A stretch of DNA of 64,000 bases from Massilia sp. Root418 (GCF_001425265.1 NZ_LMEC01000025.1:308185-372184), one strand, 5' to 3'. Positions 33,814 to 42,276 are shown, numbered from the stretch's first letter. Notes: a model not told the origin generated them from the sequence alone. Numbers and translations: made by a program.

Positions 33814-35169
33814 TCATTTCCCTGCATAATATTCGGGCACCACCAGGGTGACTTCCAGGCCGCCGTCCGGGTGGTTGGCCAGGGCGATGCTGGCGCCGTG
33901 CTGCTCGGCGATGTTGCGCGCAATGGTCAGGCCCAGGCCGGTGCCGCCGGATTCGCGCGAGCGGGAGGTTTCGATGCGGTAGAAGGGCTCGAACACCTGC
34001 GCCAGCTGGTCGCCGGCGATGCCGGGGCCGGCGTCGCGGATGCGGATGCGCGCCGCGCCCACCATGCGCTCCACCGTCACGCTGGCGCTCTGGCCGTATT
34101 TGACGGCGTTGTCCAGCAGGTTCACCAGGCAGCGCCGGATCGCCAGCGGACGGCCCATCAGCGCCATGGCGGCGCGGCCCTTGAGCGCCACGTCCTGGCC
34201 GGCGTCGGCCGCGTCGGCGCACACGCTGTCGAGCAGGGAATCGAGGTCCAGGGCCTGCATGTTCTCGCTGCTGTCCATGCTGCGCGCCAGGTCCAGGCCT
34301 TCCTTCACCATTTGCTGCGTGGCCGACAGGTCGCCCAGCAGCTTTTGCTGCAGGTCGCTGTCGGCGACTTTTTCCAGCCGCAGGCGCATGCGGGTGAGCG
34401 GGGTCTGCAGGTCGTGCGTGATGGCGGCCAGCATCTGGGTGCGCTGGAAAATGTGCTGGCGGATGCGCGCCTGCATGGCGTTGAAGGCGGCGCTGGCCTG
34501 GCGGATCTCGCTGGCGCCGCGCAGCTCCAGCGGCGCGTGGTTGATGTCGTTGCCCAGGTCCTTGGCCGCCTGCGCCAGCAGCATCAGGGGCCGCACGGCC
34601 ATGCGCGTGACCAGGTAGGCCAGGCCGGCGATGCTGAACAGGAAAGGCAGGATGGTGAACAGCTCGTTCTGGCCGGTGGGCGGCGGCGAGCGCGGCGGCA
34701 GGATGGTCAGGCGCAGCACCTGGCCGTCCGGCATGCCCACGTTGATGGCTTCGCAGGTGCCGCGCCAGTGGGTGGGGCCGAAGATGGAATTGATTTCGCG
34801 CGGCGCGTCGCAGGCGGCGGGGCGCTCGGCCAGCGGGGCCAGCACGTAATCGTTGCTGAGGCGCTCGCCCAGGTGGCGCGAAAACTCGGTCTGCGGATGG
34901 GCGGTGTTGATGGCGTCGCTGGTCGCCTCCAGGCGCAGGCCGCCCTGGCTGGTGATTTTCAGGTAGGTGGCGCGCCCTTCCGGCTTGACCACGCTGACCG
35001 TGGAGATCATTTCCACGGCCCGGTCCAGCGCATAGGAGTCGCGGTAGCGCTCCAGCGTGCGCTGGCGTTCGTTCACGGCCAGGTACTGCGTCAGCGTGGC
35101 CGAGGCCACAATGCCGAGCAACAGGACCAGAAACACCCGCCCCGTCATCGAACTGAGGAAAGCTTTCAC
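33814..35169 (-). CDS. Two-component sensor histidine kinase (OmpR-system partner)
   Basis: This 451-residue kinase starts at GTG 35169, which overlaps the response regulator stop (GTGA). It has two membrane helices (about 9-29 and about 165-185) flanking a 130-residue periplasmic sensor, then a HAMP segment. The H-box is AITHDLQTPLTRMRLRLEKV, the N-box LVNLLDNAVKYG, and the G-boxes DAGPGI and GGTGLGL. Gene order suggests it controls the downstream efflux pump and perhaps the divergent Spy-like gene. The signal is unknown. Confidence 0.9.
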   Translation of the reverse strand: MKAFLSSMTGRVFLVLLLGIVASATLTQYLAVNERQRTLERYRDSYALDRAVEMISTVSVVKPEGRATYLKITSQGGLRLEATSDAINTAHPQTEFSRHLGERLSNDYVLAPLAERPAACDAPREINSIFGPTHWRGTCEAINVGMPDGQVLRLTILPPRSPPPTGQNELFTILPFLFSIAGLAYLVTRMAVRPLMLLAQAAKDLGNDINHAPLELRGASEIRQASAAFNAMQARIRQHIFQRTQMLAAITHDLQTPLTRMRLRLEKVADSDLQQKLLGDLSATQQMVKEGLDLARSMDSSENMQALDLDSLLDSVCADAADAGQDVALKGRAAMALMGRPLAIRRCLVNLLDNAVKYGQSASVTVERMVGAARIRIRDAGPGIAGDQLAQVFEPFYRIETSRSRESGGTGLGLTIARNIAEQHGASIALANHPDGGLEVTLVVPEYYAGK

Positions 35170-35894
35170 GCGCCCGGCTCCACGCTCACGGCGCCGGCCA
35201 GCACATAGCCGCCGTTGCGCACGGTCTTGATGATTTGCGGTACGCGCGCGTCCTCGCCCAGTTTCTGGCGCAGGCGGCTGATCTGGATGTCGATCGAGCG
35301 GTCGAAGGGGTCGGCGTCGCGGCCCTGGGTCAGGTTCAGCAGCTGGTCGCGGTTGAGCACGCGGTTCGGGTGTTCCAGGAACACTTTCAGCAGGCGGAAC
35401 TCGGCCCCCGAGAGCATGATGACAATACCGTCCGGGTTCACCAGATGGCGCGCGGTGAGGTCCAGGGTCCAGTTGGAAAAGCGCATCTGCTGCACTTTGT
35501 CGGAGCCGGCGTTGGACGGCATGGCGTGGCTGCGGCGCAGCACGCTGCGGATGCGGGCCAGCAGTTCGCGCGGCTCGAACGGTTTCGGCAGGTAGTCGTC
35601 GGCGCCCATTTCCAGGCCCAGGATGCGGTCCAGCGGCTCGTTGCGGGCGGTCAGCATGATGACAGGCAGCGAGGACGTGGCGCGCAGCTTGCGGCACAGG
35701 CTCAGGCCGTCGTCGCCGGGCAGGTTCAGGTCCAGCACGATCAGGTCCGGGCGGGCCTCGTCGAGCTGTTTCCACATGGCGGCCCCGTCCGCCGCGCACT
35801 GGGCGCGGTAGCCGTTGGCTTCCAGGTAATCGGCCAGCAGGGAGCGGATATCGCGGTCGTCGTCGACGATCAGGATGGTAGAAGTTTGTTCCAT
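35166..35894 (-). CDS. OmpR-family response regulator
   Basis: This 242-residue regulator has a receiver domain (acidic DDD near 11-13, phospho-acceptor D55 in LIVLDLNLPG, conserved Lys in LPKPFEPREL) and a winged-helix DNA-binding domain (AEFRLLKVFLEHPNRVLNRDQLL ... IQISRLRQKLGED). It is the first gene of the regulator-kinase-efflux operon and is divergent from a Spy-like chaperone gene, a common envelope-stress arrangement. Confidence 0.93.
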   Translation of the reverse strand: MEQTSTILIVDDDRDIRSLLADYLEANGYRAQCAADGAAMWKQLDEARPDLIVLDLNLPGDDGLSLCRKLRATSSLPVIMLTARNEPLDRILGLEMGADDYLPKPFEPRELLARIRSVLRRSHAMPSNAGSDKVQQMRFSNWTLDLTARHLVNPDGIVIMLSGAEFRLLKVFLEHPNRVLNRDQLLNLTQGRDADPFDRSIDIQISRLRQKLGEDARVPQIIKTVRNGGYVLAGAVSVEPGA

Positions 35895-35936
35895 GCCTCA
35901 ATTATCCTCAGTTCGGTGGGGGAAGGCCAACAAGGG

Positions 35937-35994
35937 TTTGTATCGGCTTGTATATCTAAAGGCCCGGCAGCGCAGGGAAACAGTTTGATACAAA
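35937..35994. promoter_or_regulatory. Candidate response-regulator binding region
   Basis: TTGTAT occurs twice 10 bp apart (35938-35943 and 35948-35953), and TTTGTATC (35937-35944) reappears inverted as GATACAAA (35987-35994). Direct repeats with a 10-11 bp period are typical of OmpR-family sites. The region lies between the divergent regulator and the Spy-like gene. Confidence 0.4.
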
Positions 35995-36098
35995 AGCGTC
36001 CGCTGGGGCAATGCCATGGCAACACCACGCTGCCAAGATGTGTCCCATGTGCAGTGCACATTACCCAAGCGCCGAACCCTCACATACAAGGACTTACC

Positions 36099-36617
36099 AT
36101 GAACACGATACGCAAAACCCTGATCATCGGCATGGCCGTGCTCGGCCTGGGCACGGCGGGCAGCGCCACCTTCGCTGCCGACACCCCTGCCCCGGGCCGC
36201 CACGGCCAGGCGCTCACCCAGGAGCAGCGCGATGCCAGAATGGCGGAACGCCAGGCGAAATTCAAGGAGATGATGGCGAAGCACCAGGCCGCGCTGCACG
36301 ACAAGCTGAAGCTGACGGCGGCGCAGGAACCGGCCTGGAGCGCCTTCATCGCCGCCACCGCGCCCAGGCTGCCGGCAGCCCGTCCGGACCGCGCCGCGCT
36401 GGCCCAGCTGAGCGCGCCGGAACGCGCCGAGAAACGCCTGGAAATGCACAAGCAGATGATCGCTCAACATGAAACCCGCCTGGCCGCGCTGAAGACTTTC
36501 TATGCCCAGCTGACGCCTGAGCAGCAAAAGACCTTCGACGAAGCCACCAGGCGCCACCACGGACGGGGCCACGGCGGTGGCCACGGCGGTGGGCACACCA
36601 TGATGCGCCACGGCTAA
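36099..36617 (+). CDS. Spy/CpxP-family periplasmic chaperone-like protein
   Basis: This 172-residue protein has a signal peptide (to TFAAD, about 27) and an all-helical body with two LTxxQ-type motifs: LTAAQEPAWSAF and LTPEQQKTFDEA. The tail is His/Gly-rich (HHGRGHGGGHGGGHTMMRHG) and could bind metal. ATG 36099 has AAGGA 7 nt upstream. Spy-like proteins limit protein aggregation in the periplasm and are often controlled by adjacent two-component systems. Confidence 0.85.
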   Translation: MNTIRKTLIIGMAVLGLGTAGSATFAADTPAPGRHGQALTQEQRDARMAERQAKFKEMMAKHQAALHDKLKLTAAQEPAWSAFIAATAPRLPAARPDRAALAQLSAPERAEKRLEMHKQMIAQHETRLAALKTFYAQLTPEQQKTFDEATRRHHGRGHGGGHGGGHTMMRHG

Positions 36618-36626
36618 GCAAGCACG

Positions 36627-36646
36627 AAGGGCGCCACGGCGCCCTT
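36627..36646. terminator. Bidirectional terminator between Spy-like gene and dsbD
   Basis: AAGGGCGCC and its complement form a near-loopless hairpin between two convergent genes, with a short T-run on the plus side. Confidence 0.65.
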
Positions 36647-36655
36647 TGTCGTATC

Positions 36656-38470
36656 TTATTGCAGCTTGCCCAGCGACTTCAGGAAGGTTTCCGCATTCTG
36701 GAAACCGACCACGCGCGAATCCGGGATTTCCTGCCCCTGCGGGTTGAAGAAGATGATGCCGGGCGGGCCGAACAGCTTGAAGCGCTTCAGCATGGCCTTG
36801 TCGTCCTCGTCGTTGGCGGTCACGTCCACCTGCAGCAGCACGGTGTTGGCCAGCTTGGCCTTGACGGCCGGGTCGATGAAGGTGAGCTTTTCCATTTCCT
36901 TGCAGGACACGCACCAGTCCGCATAAAAGTCCAGCATGGCGGTCTTGCCGCCGGTTTTCGCCAGCGCCGCGTCCAGCTGGGCCACGGTCTTGACGCGTGT
37001 GAAATGCACCGGCTGTTCGCCGCCGCGCCCCAGGTGGGCCAGCGGCGCCAGCACGTCCTGGCCGCCGGTGGCCACCCCGGCCAGCTGCACGCCGCCCAGG
37101 ATGACGAATACCACGGCGGCGGCCTTGCCCAGCCAGCCGGTGGCGGGCTGGCCGCGGCCGCCGGCCGTGAGCAGGTAGACGCCGTAGCCTATGCCCAGCA
37201 GGGCGAAGCCCAGCATGGCCAGCCTGGCCGGCAGCACCGGCGACACCAGCCACAAGGCCATGGCCAGCAGCAGCACGCCGAAGAATTTCTTCACATTGTC
37301 CATCCAGGCGCCTGCGCGCGGCAGCAGCGTGCCGGCCGACACGCCCACCAGCACCAGGGGCACGCTCATGCCCACCGCCATGGCGAACAGGGCGCCGCCG
37401 CCGATGACAACGTCGCGCGTCTGGCTGATGTAGACCAGGGCGCCAGCCAGCGGCGCGGCCACGCAGGGGCCGACGATGAGGGCGGAAATGGCGCCCATGG
37501 CGAACACGCCCGCCAGCTTGCCGGAGGACTGGCGGCTGGAGACCGTGCTCAGGCGGGTTTGCAGGCCGGCCGGCACCTGCAGCTCGTATAGGCCGAACAT
37601 GGACAGCGACAGCGCCACCATCAGCAAGCCGAAGGCGCCCAGCACCCAGGGGTTTTGCAGGGCGGCGGCCAAGCCTTCGCCGATCAGGCCGGCGGCCACG
37701 CCCAGCGCGGTATAAACGATGGCCATGCCGAAGGCGTAGGTGAGCGAGAGCACCAGGCCGCGCCCGCGGCTGCTGCGCGCGCCTTCGCCCACGATGATGG
37801 AGGACAGGATGGGCACCATGGGCAGCACGCAGGGCGTAAACGCCAGGCCCAGGCCCAGCAGGGCAAACAGCGGCAGGATCACCAGCAGGCGGCCGCCTTG
37901 CAGCGCCGCTTCGATTTTGCCCAGTTCGCTGGCGCCGGCCGGCGCGCCGCCGGCGTCAAGGCCCGGCTGCGCGCCGCCCTGCGTTGCGCTTACCGGCAGC
38001 GATATGGCCGCAGCGGCCCCGGCGCCGGCCGGCACGGCGCTGCCGCCGCTGCCGGTCAGCCGAGCCTGCCCTTCCTGCGGCGAGTAGCACAGGCCTTTGT
38101 CGGAGCAGCCTTGCGAGGTGGCCAGCAGAGTGAAGGGACCGGCGGCGTCGACCGGGATGGTGATGCTGACCTGCTTGCGGTAGGTTTCCACGTCCTTGTT
38201 GAAGGTCTCGTCGAACTTGACCTTGCCCGGCGGGATGTCCGGCGTGCCAAGGGTGGCACCCTGCGCCTTGAAGGCGAAGCGCTCGCGGTACATATAGTAG
38301 CCGTCGGCGATGTCGTAGGTGACGACCGCCGTCCTGGCGTCCAGCATGCGCGCGGAAAACTTGAAGGCCACGGCCGGATCGAGGAATTCTTCCTCGGCGC
38401 GGGCCGGGGCGGCAAACAGCAGGATCGTCAATGCGAGCAGGCGGACGAGGAAGTGGGCAAAGCGGGACAT
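36656..38470 (-). CDS. dsbD: Thiol:disulfide interchange protein DsbD
   Basis: This 604-residue protein carries reducing power across the inner membrane. A signal peptide (ends ARAEE) is followed by the periplasmic alpha domain with Cys in GCSDKGLCYSP. Eight membrane helices follow, with redox Cys in FTPCVLPMVPILSS and VGPCVAAPLAG. The C-terminal thioredoxin domain carries DFYADWCVSCKEM near residue 520. All six redox Cys are present. The gene may supply reductant to c-type cytochrome maturation elsewhere in the window. Confidence 0.96.
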   Translation of the reverse strand: MSRFAHFLVRLLALTILLFAAPARAEEEFLDPAVAFKFSARMLDARTAVVTYDIADGYYMYRERFAFKAQGATLGTPDIPPGKVKFDETFNKDVETYRKQVSITIPVDAAGPFTLLATSQGCSDKGLCYSPQEGQARLTGSGGSAVPAGAGAAAAISLPVSATQGGAQPGLDAGGAPAGASELGKIEAALQGGRLLVILPLFALLGLGLAFTPCVLPMVPILSSIIVGEGARSSRGRGLVLSLTYAFGMAIVYTALGVAAGLIGEGLAAALQNPWVLGAFGLLMVALSLSMFGLYELQVPAGLQTRLSTVSSRQSSGKLAGVFAMGAISALIVGPCVAAPLAGALVYISQTRDVVIGGGALFAMAVGMSVPLVLVGVSAGTLLPRAGAWMDNVKKFFGVLLLAMALWLVSPVLPARLAMLGFALLGIGYGVYLLTAGGRGQPATGWLGKAAAVVFVILGGVQLAGVATGGQDVLAPLAHLGRGGEQPVHFTRVKTVAQLDAALAKTGGKTAMLDFYADWCVSCKEMEKLTFIDPAVKAKLANTVLLQVDVTANDEDDKAMLKRFKLFGPPGIIFFNPQGQEIPDSRVVGFQNAETFLKSLGKLQ

Positions 38471-38513
38471 GACTGCCTTCAGGAACTAAAACCGTTTAAT
38501 GGTACACCGGCCT

Positions 38514-38586
38514 GGCGGGTTACGCTGAGCGCACCGCGGCTCCGTATTCCGTAGGGCGGGTTAGCGGCGATGCCGCGTAACCCGCC
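38514..38586. repeat. Dispersed palindromic repeat, copy 3 with an inverted half-copy
   Basis: A full copy of the CGTAGGGCGGGTTAGCG ... GCGTAACCCGCC repeat is at 38550-38586. A half-copy in the other orientation (GGCGGGTTACGC) is at 38514-38525. This repeats the inverted-pair layout seen beside lysA. Confidence 0.75.
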
Positions 38587-38603
38587 AACACGTGCCGGCA
38601 AAA

Positions 38604-38630
38604 AAAAAGCCAGGCAGAGCCTGGCTTTTT
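38604..38630 (-). terminator. Intrinsic terminator of the alpha operon
   Basis: The 7-bp stem GCCAGGC/GCCTGGC has a 3-nt loop and A/T runs on both sides, 17 bases after the rplQ stop. It ends the ribosomal block. Confidence 0.85.
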
Positions 38631-38646
38631 TCTCACGCAGCGTAAA

Positions 38647-39042
38647 TTACGCTTCGTCGGCTACTTCAACAGCTTCGGTGATCTCTGGACGGTCCAGCAG
38701 TTCAACGTAAGCCATCGGAGCGTTGTCGCCTACGCGGAAACCCATTTTCAGGATGCGCAGGTAACCGCCGTTGCGGTTGGCGTAGCGTGGGCCCAGTTCA
38801 GCGAACAGTTTCAGAACCATTTCGCGGTCGCGCAGGCGAGCGAACGCCAGGCGCTTGTTGGCCAGGGTGTCGGTCTTGCCCAGGGTCAGGATCGGCTCGA
38901 TCACGCGGCGCAGTTCCTTAGCTTTAGGAACGGTGGTCTTGATGGCTTCATGACGCAGCAGGGAAACGGTCATGTTGCGCAGCATAGCCAGGCGGTGGGA
39001 CGAGGTACGGTTCAGCTTACGGAGGCCGTGACGGTGACGCAT
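38647..39042 (-). CDS. rplQ: 50S ribosomal protein L17
   Basis: This 131-residue L17 has the canonical N-terminus MRHRHGLRKLNRTSSHRLAM and TLGKTDTLANKRLAF in the middle. The C-terminus is acidic (EAVEVADEA). L17 lies around the exit tunnel of the large subunit. It is the last gene of the alpha operon, 122 bases after rpoA. Confidence 0.97.
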   Translation of the reverse strand: MRHRHGLRKLNRTSSHRLAMLRNMTVSLLRHEAIKTTVPKAKELRRVIEPILTLGKTDTLANKRLAFARLRDREMVLKLFAELGPRYANRNGGYLRILKMGFRVGDNAPMAYVELLDRPEITEAVEVADEA

Positions 39043-39131
39043 GGTACTTCCTTTCGATGGTGTTTAATGCCAGGTTCTTCGATCGCCAGGACTCTCGTCA
39101 GGGCGCGGACCGGTTCATATGGGTTAAACGC

Positions 39132-39149
39132 CCCCGGCACATGCCGGGG
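39132..39149 (-). terminator. Hairpin between rpoA and rplQ
   Basis: The perfect stem CCCCGGC/GCCGGGG with a 4-nt loop lies 16 bases after the rpoA stop. No U-run follows, so it may stabilise or process the mRNA rather than end it. Confidence 0.45.
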
Positions 39150-39164
39150 ACGGGTACAGCAAAA

Positions 39165-40142
39165 TTACTTCTCCAGACCTGCAGGCGGCCAGTTCTCCAG
39201 CTTCATGCCCAGAGTCAGACCACGCGAAGCCAGCACTTCCTTGATTTCGTTCAAGGACTTGCGGCCCAGGTTCGGCGTCTTCAGCAGTTCGTTTTCCGAA
39301 CGCTGGATCAGGTCGCCGATGTAGTAGATGTTTTCCGCTTTCAGGCAGTTGGCCGAACGTACGGTCAGCTCCAGGTCGTCCACTGGACGCAGCAGGATAG
39401 GATCGACCAGCGGAGCGCGCGATGGCGCTTCGGCGGCGGCTTCCGTGCCTTCCAGGGCAGCGAAGACATTCAACTGGTCCACCAGGACGCGGGCCGACTG
39501 GCGGATCGCTTCTTCCGGCGTGATCACGCCGTTGGTTTCGATGTTGATGATCAGCTTGTCCAGGTCGGTACGCTGTTCCACACGGGCCGATTCCACGGCA
39601 TAAGACACGCGGCGCACTGGCGAGAACGACGCGTCCAGGATGATGCGGCCGATGGTCTTGTTGGTGTCTTCGGACAGGCGGCGGACGTTGCCCGGCACAT
39701 AGCCGCGGCCTTTTTCCACTTTGATCTGCATGTCCAGCTTGCCGCCAGCGGTCAGGTGGGCAATCACGTGGTCCGGATTGATCAGCTCGACGTCGTGCGG
39801 CAGGTCGATGTCCGATGCCAGGACGGCGCCTTCGCCTTCCTTCTTCAGGGTCAGGGTGACGGAGTCACGGTTGTGGACTTTGAAGACCACGCCCTTCAGG
39901 TTCAGCAGCAGATCAACCACGTCTTCCTGGACGCCGTCCAGCGACGAGTACTCGTGCACCACGCCGGCGATCGTCACTTCGGTCGGCGCGTAGCCGATCA
40001 TGGACGACAGCAGCACGCGGCGCAGCGCGTTGCCCAGGGTGTGGCCATAGCCACGCTCAAACGGCTCCATCACGACTTTAGCGTGACCGGCGCCCAGGGC
40101 TTCGACGTCGATGATACGTGGTTTCAACAAACTGTTTTGCAT
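39165..40142 (-). CDS. rpoA: DNA-directed RNA polymerase subunit alpha
   Basis: The 325-residue alpha subunit has an N-terminal assembly domain (FERGYGHTLGNALRRVLLSSM) and a linker near 230-245. The C-terminal domain carries the DNA- and activator-binding 265-type region (VRSANCLKAENIYYIGDLIQRSE) and NLGRKSLNEIKEVL. Length and domains are normal. It lies 106 bases after rpsD, with an intrinsic terminator in the gap. Confidence 0.98.
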   Translation of the reverse strand: MQNSLLKPRIIDVEALGAGHAKVVMEPFERGYGHTLGNALRRVLLSSMIGYAPTEVTIAGVVHEYSSLDGVQEDVVDLLLNLKGVVFKVHNRDSVTLTLKKEGEGAVLASDIDLPHDVELINPDHVIAHLTAGGKLDMQIKVEKGRGYVPGNVRRLSEDTNKTIGRIILDASFSPVRRVSYAVESARVEQRTDLDKLIINIETNGVITPEEAIRQSARVLVDQLNVFAALEGTEAAAEAPSRAPLVDPILLRPVDDLELTVRSANCLKAENIYYIGDLIQRSENELLKTPNLGRKSLNEIKEVLASRGLTLGMKLENWPPAGLEK

Positions 40143-40200
40143 GAAATGTCCTTTTCAATACCCTCGGCTCATTACACCGATAAGGCTGATGGCATTAGTG

Positions 40201-40230
40201 AAAAAGCCCACTGGGCGTAACCCAGTGGGC
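40201..40230 (-). terminator. Intrinsic terminator or attenuator between rpsD and rpoA
   Basis: GCCCACTGGG and its complement form a 10-bp perfect stem with a 5-nt loop. A T5 run follows on the minus strand, 18 bases after the rpsD stop. It is strong by appearance, yet rpoA lies downstream without an evident promoter, so partial readthrough is likely. Confidence 0.75.
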
Positions 40231-40248
40231 GGAAGCTACTTACTGCGA

Positions 40249-40872
40249 TTAACGCGAGTACAGTTCGACGATCAGCGATTCGTTGACGTCGTGCGCGATT
40301 TCGTTACGCTCTGGCAGCGACTTCAGGGTGCCTTCCATCTTCTTGGCATCCACCGATACCCAAGCTGGCATGCCAACTTGTTCAGCCAGCGACAGGGCTT
40401 CCAGGATACGGGTCTGCTTCTTGGCCTTTTCGCGCACGGCGATCACGTCGCCGGTCTTGACAGCGTAGGAAGCGATGTTGACCACGTTGCCGTTCACGGT
40501 GAAGGCTTTGTGCGATACCAGCTGGCGCGCTTCAGCGCGGGTCGAGCCGAAGCCCATGCGGTATGCAACGTTGTCCAGGCGGGTTTCCAGCAGGGACAGC
40601 AGGGTTTCACCGGTGTTGCCCTTGCGGCGGTCGGCTTCTGCGAAGTAGCGGCGGAACTGGCGTTCCAGGATGCCGTACATGCGCTTGACTTTTTGCTTTT
40701 CGCGCAGCTGGTTGCCGAAGTCCGAGGTGCGGGCGCCCGACTTCACGCCGTGCTGGCCTGGCTTGACGTCCAGTTTGCATTTCGAATCCAGCGAGCGGCG
40801 TGCGCTCTTCAGGAACAGATCAGTGCCTTCACGGCGGGACAGCTTTGCTTTTGGTCCGATATAACGTGCCAC
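40249..40872 (-). CDS. rpsD: 30S ribosomal protein S4
   Basis: This 207-residue S4 begins MARYIGPKAKLSRREGTDLF and has the S4 RNA-binding domain (LDNVAYRMGFGSTRAEARQLV). It initiates small-subunit assembly and in E. coli represses the alpha operon. Here a candidate promoter and leader terminator precede it. Confidence 0.98.
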   Translation of the reverse strand: MARYIGPKAKLSRREGTDLFLKSARRSLDSKCKLDVKPGQHGVKSGARTSDFGNQLREKQKVKRMYGILERQFRRYFAEADRRKGNTGETLLSLLETRLDNVAYRMGFGSTRAEARQLVSHKAFTVNGNVVNIASYAVKTGDVIAVREKAKKQTRILEALSLAEQVGMPAWVSVDAKKMEGTLKSLPERNEIAHDVNESLIVELYSR

Positions 40873-40971
40873 GGTGATTTCCTTTAAATATGACGCCCCA
40901 GCCGCTGCGCAATGCGGGCGGTTAGGCGCTAGTCCAGCTCACTTTCAGCTTGGACGGTGGCTGACAAAACG

Positions 40972-40999
40972 AAAAACCCGTCGAAATCCATCCGACAGG
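40972..40999 (-). terminator. Leader terminator-like hairpin upstream of rpsD
   Basis: On the minus strand CCTGTCG pairs with CGACGGG (one G-U), with a 9-nt loop and then TTTTT. It starts about 16 nt after the -10 element at 41015-41020, so it would lie at the very start of that transcript. It may attenuate rpsD or end readthrough from rpsK. Confidence 0.5.
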
Positions 41000-41014
41000 C
41001 GAGAACAGCCGGAC

Positions 41015-41043
41015 AGTATAGCCGTTTCCGGCCCACTGTTCCA
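41015..41043 (-). promoter_or_regulatory. Candidate sigma-70 promoter for rpsD
   Basis: TGGAAC and TATACT are separated by 17 nt on the minus strand, in the 227-bp gap between rpsK and rpsD. The -10 is strong and the -35 weak. Confidence 0.5.
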
Positions 41044-41099
41044 GCGGTTTTTTGCTTCCAAGAGGACGACGCCGACAGCCTAAGCTGCCGGCAGCATCA

Positions 41100-41504
41100 T
41101 TAGATACGACGACGCTTAGGAGGACGGCAGCCGTTGTGCGGTACTGGGGTCACGTCCTGGATCTCGGTGATCTTGATGCCCAGGTTGTTCAGTGCGCGCA
41201 CGGCGGATTCGCGGCCAGGACCTGGGCCCTTGATACGCACTTCCAGGTTCTTGACGCCGCACTCAACAGCCACTTTACCAGCGGCTTCAGCAGCAACCTG
41301 CGCTGCGAACGGGGTCGATTTGCGCGAACCCTTGAAGCCAGCGCCACCGGAGGTCGCCCACGACAGCGCATTGCCCTGACGGTCGGTGATGGTGATGATG
41401 GTGTTGTTGAAGGAAGCGTGAACGTGTGCGATACCTTCTGCAACGTTCTTCTTGACCTTCTTGCGTACGCGAGCTGCTGCTGCGCTGCTTTGTTGCTTAG
41501 CCAT
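41100..41504 (-). CDS. rpsK: 30S ribosomal protein S11
   Basis: This 134-residue S11 has a basic N-terminal tail, then GIAHVHASFNNTIITITDRQGN, GFKGSRKSTPFAAQVAAE and the C-terminal DVTPVPHNGCRPPKRRRI. It lies in the platform of the small subunit and contacts mRNA near the E site. It follows rpsM by 15 bases. Confidence 0.98.
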   Translation of the reverse strand: MAKQQSSAAAARVRKKVKKNVAEGIAHVHASFNNTIITITDRQGNALSWATSGGAGFKGSRKSTPFAAQVAAEAAGKVAVECGVKNLEVRIKGPGPGRESAVRALNNLGIKITEIQDVTPVPHNGCRPPKRRRI

Positions 41505-41519
41505 AATATTTTCCTAAGA

Positions 41520-41885
41520 TTATTTCTTCAGCGATTGAGCGGCTTTGCGCGGGCCCTTGCGGGTACGCGCATTGGTGCGGGTGCGCTGACCGCGGACCGG
41601 CAGGCCCTTGCGGTGACGCATGCCGCGGTAGCAGCCCAGATCCATCAGACGCTTGATGTTCATCGACAGTTCGCGGCGCAGGTCGCCTTCAACTACGAAC
41701 TTGCCGATTTCATCACGCAGCTTTTCCAGTTCGCTGTCGTCCAGATCTTTGATCTTCTTGTTGGATGGAACACCCGTCGCCTGGCAGATGAACTGCGAGC
41801 GTGGGCGGCCGATACCGTAGATGGCGGTCAGGCCGATAACGGTATGTTGGTGGTTTGGGATGTTAACCCCTGCAATACGTGCCAT
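41520..41885 (-). CDS. rpsM: 30S ribosomal protein S13
   Basis: This 121-residue S13 begins MARIAGVNIPNHQHTVIGLT and ends in the basic tail with RGQRTRTNARTRKGPRK that reaches the P-site tRNA. It is in the head of the small subunit. It follows rpmJ by 27 bases. Confidence 0.98.
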   Translation of the reverse strand: MARIAGVNIPNHQHTVIGLTAIYGIGRPRSQFICQATGVPSNKKIKDLDDSELEKLRDEIGKFVVEGDLRRELSMNIKRLMDLGCYRGMRHRKGLPVRGQRTRTNARTRKGPRKAAQSLKK

Positions 41886-41912
41886 TCGTTATTCCTCGAT
41901 AAATAACGGTTA

Positions 41913-42026
41913 TTAACCTTGACGCTGCTTGTGACGCGGTTCGACGCAGATTACGCGGACCACACCTTTGCGCTTGATGATCTTGCAGTTGCGGCAGATG
42001 CGCTTGACTGAAGCGTTAACTTTCAT
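41913..42026 (-). CDS. rpmJ: 50S ribosomal protein L36
   Basis: This 37-residue protein starts MKVNASVKRICRNCKIIKRK and continues to ICVEPRHKQRQG. The zinc-ribbon ligands are C11, C14, C27 and H32, so it is the zinc-binding (C+) paralogue. Start ATG 42026 and stop TAA 41915-41913 place it between infA and rpsM, as in E. coli. Confidence 0.95.
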   Translation of the reverse strand: MKVNASVKRICRNCKIIKRKGVVRVICVEPRHKQRQG

Positions 42027-42057
42027 TTTTGCACTCTCTTCTAGTACGATTGTTTAT

Positions 42058-42276
42058 TTACTTGGTCCGGAACACGATGCGGGCCCGGCTCAGATCATAA
42101 GGTGTCAGTTCGACCGTCACCTTGTCGCCAGGAAGGATGCGGATATAGTTCATCCGCATTTTACCCGAAATGTGCCCGAGCACCACGTGCCCGTTTTCCA
42201 GCTTCACTCGAAATGTTGCATTGGGGAGATTCTCCAGAATCTCGCCTTGCATCTGTATGACGTCGTCTTTTGCCAT
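42058..42276 (-). CDS. infA: Translation initiation factor IF-1
   Basis: This 72-residue OB-fold protein (MAKDDVIQMQGEILENLPNA ... GHISGKMRMNYIRILPGDKVTVELTPYDL) occupies the ribosomal A site during initiation. It lies between secY and rpmJ, a common position in betaproteobacteria. Confidence 0.97.
   Translation of the reverse strand: MAKDDVIQMQGEILENLPNATFRVKLENGHVVLGHISGKMRMNYIRILPGDKVTVELTPYDLSRARIVFRTK

Noticed and set aside
38471..38646. A small gene between dsbD and rplQ
   Set aside because: The gap is filled by dispersed repeats and the alpha-operon terminator. No frame with a start context is present.
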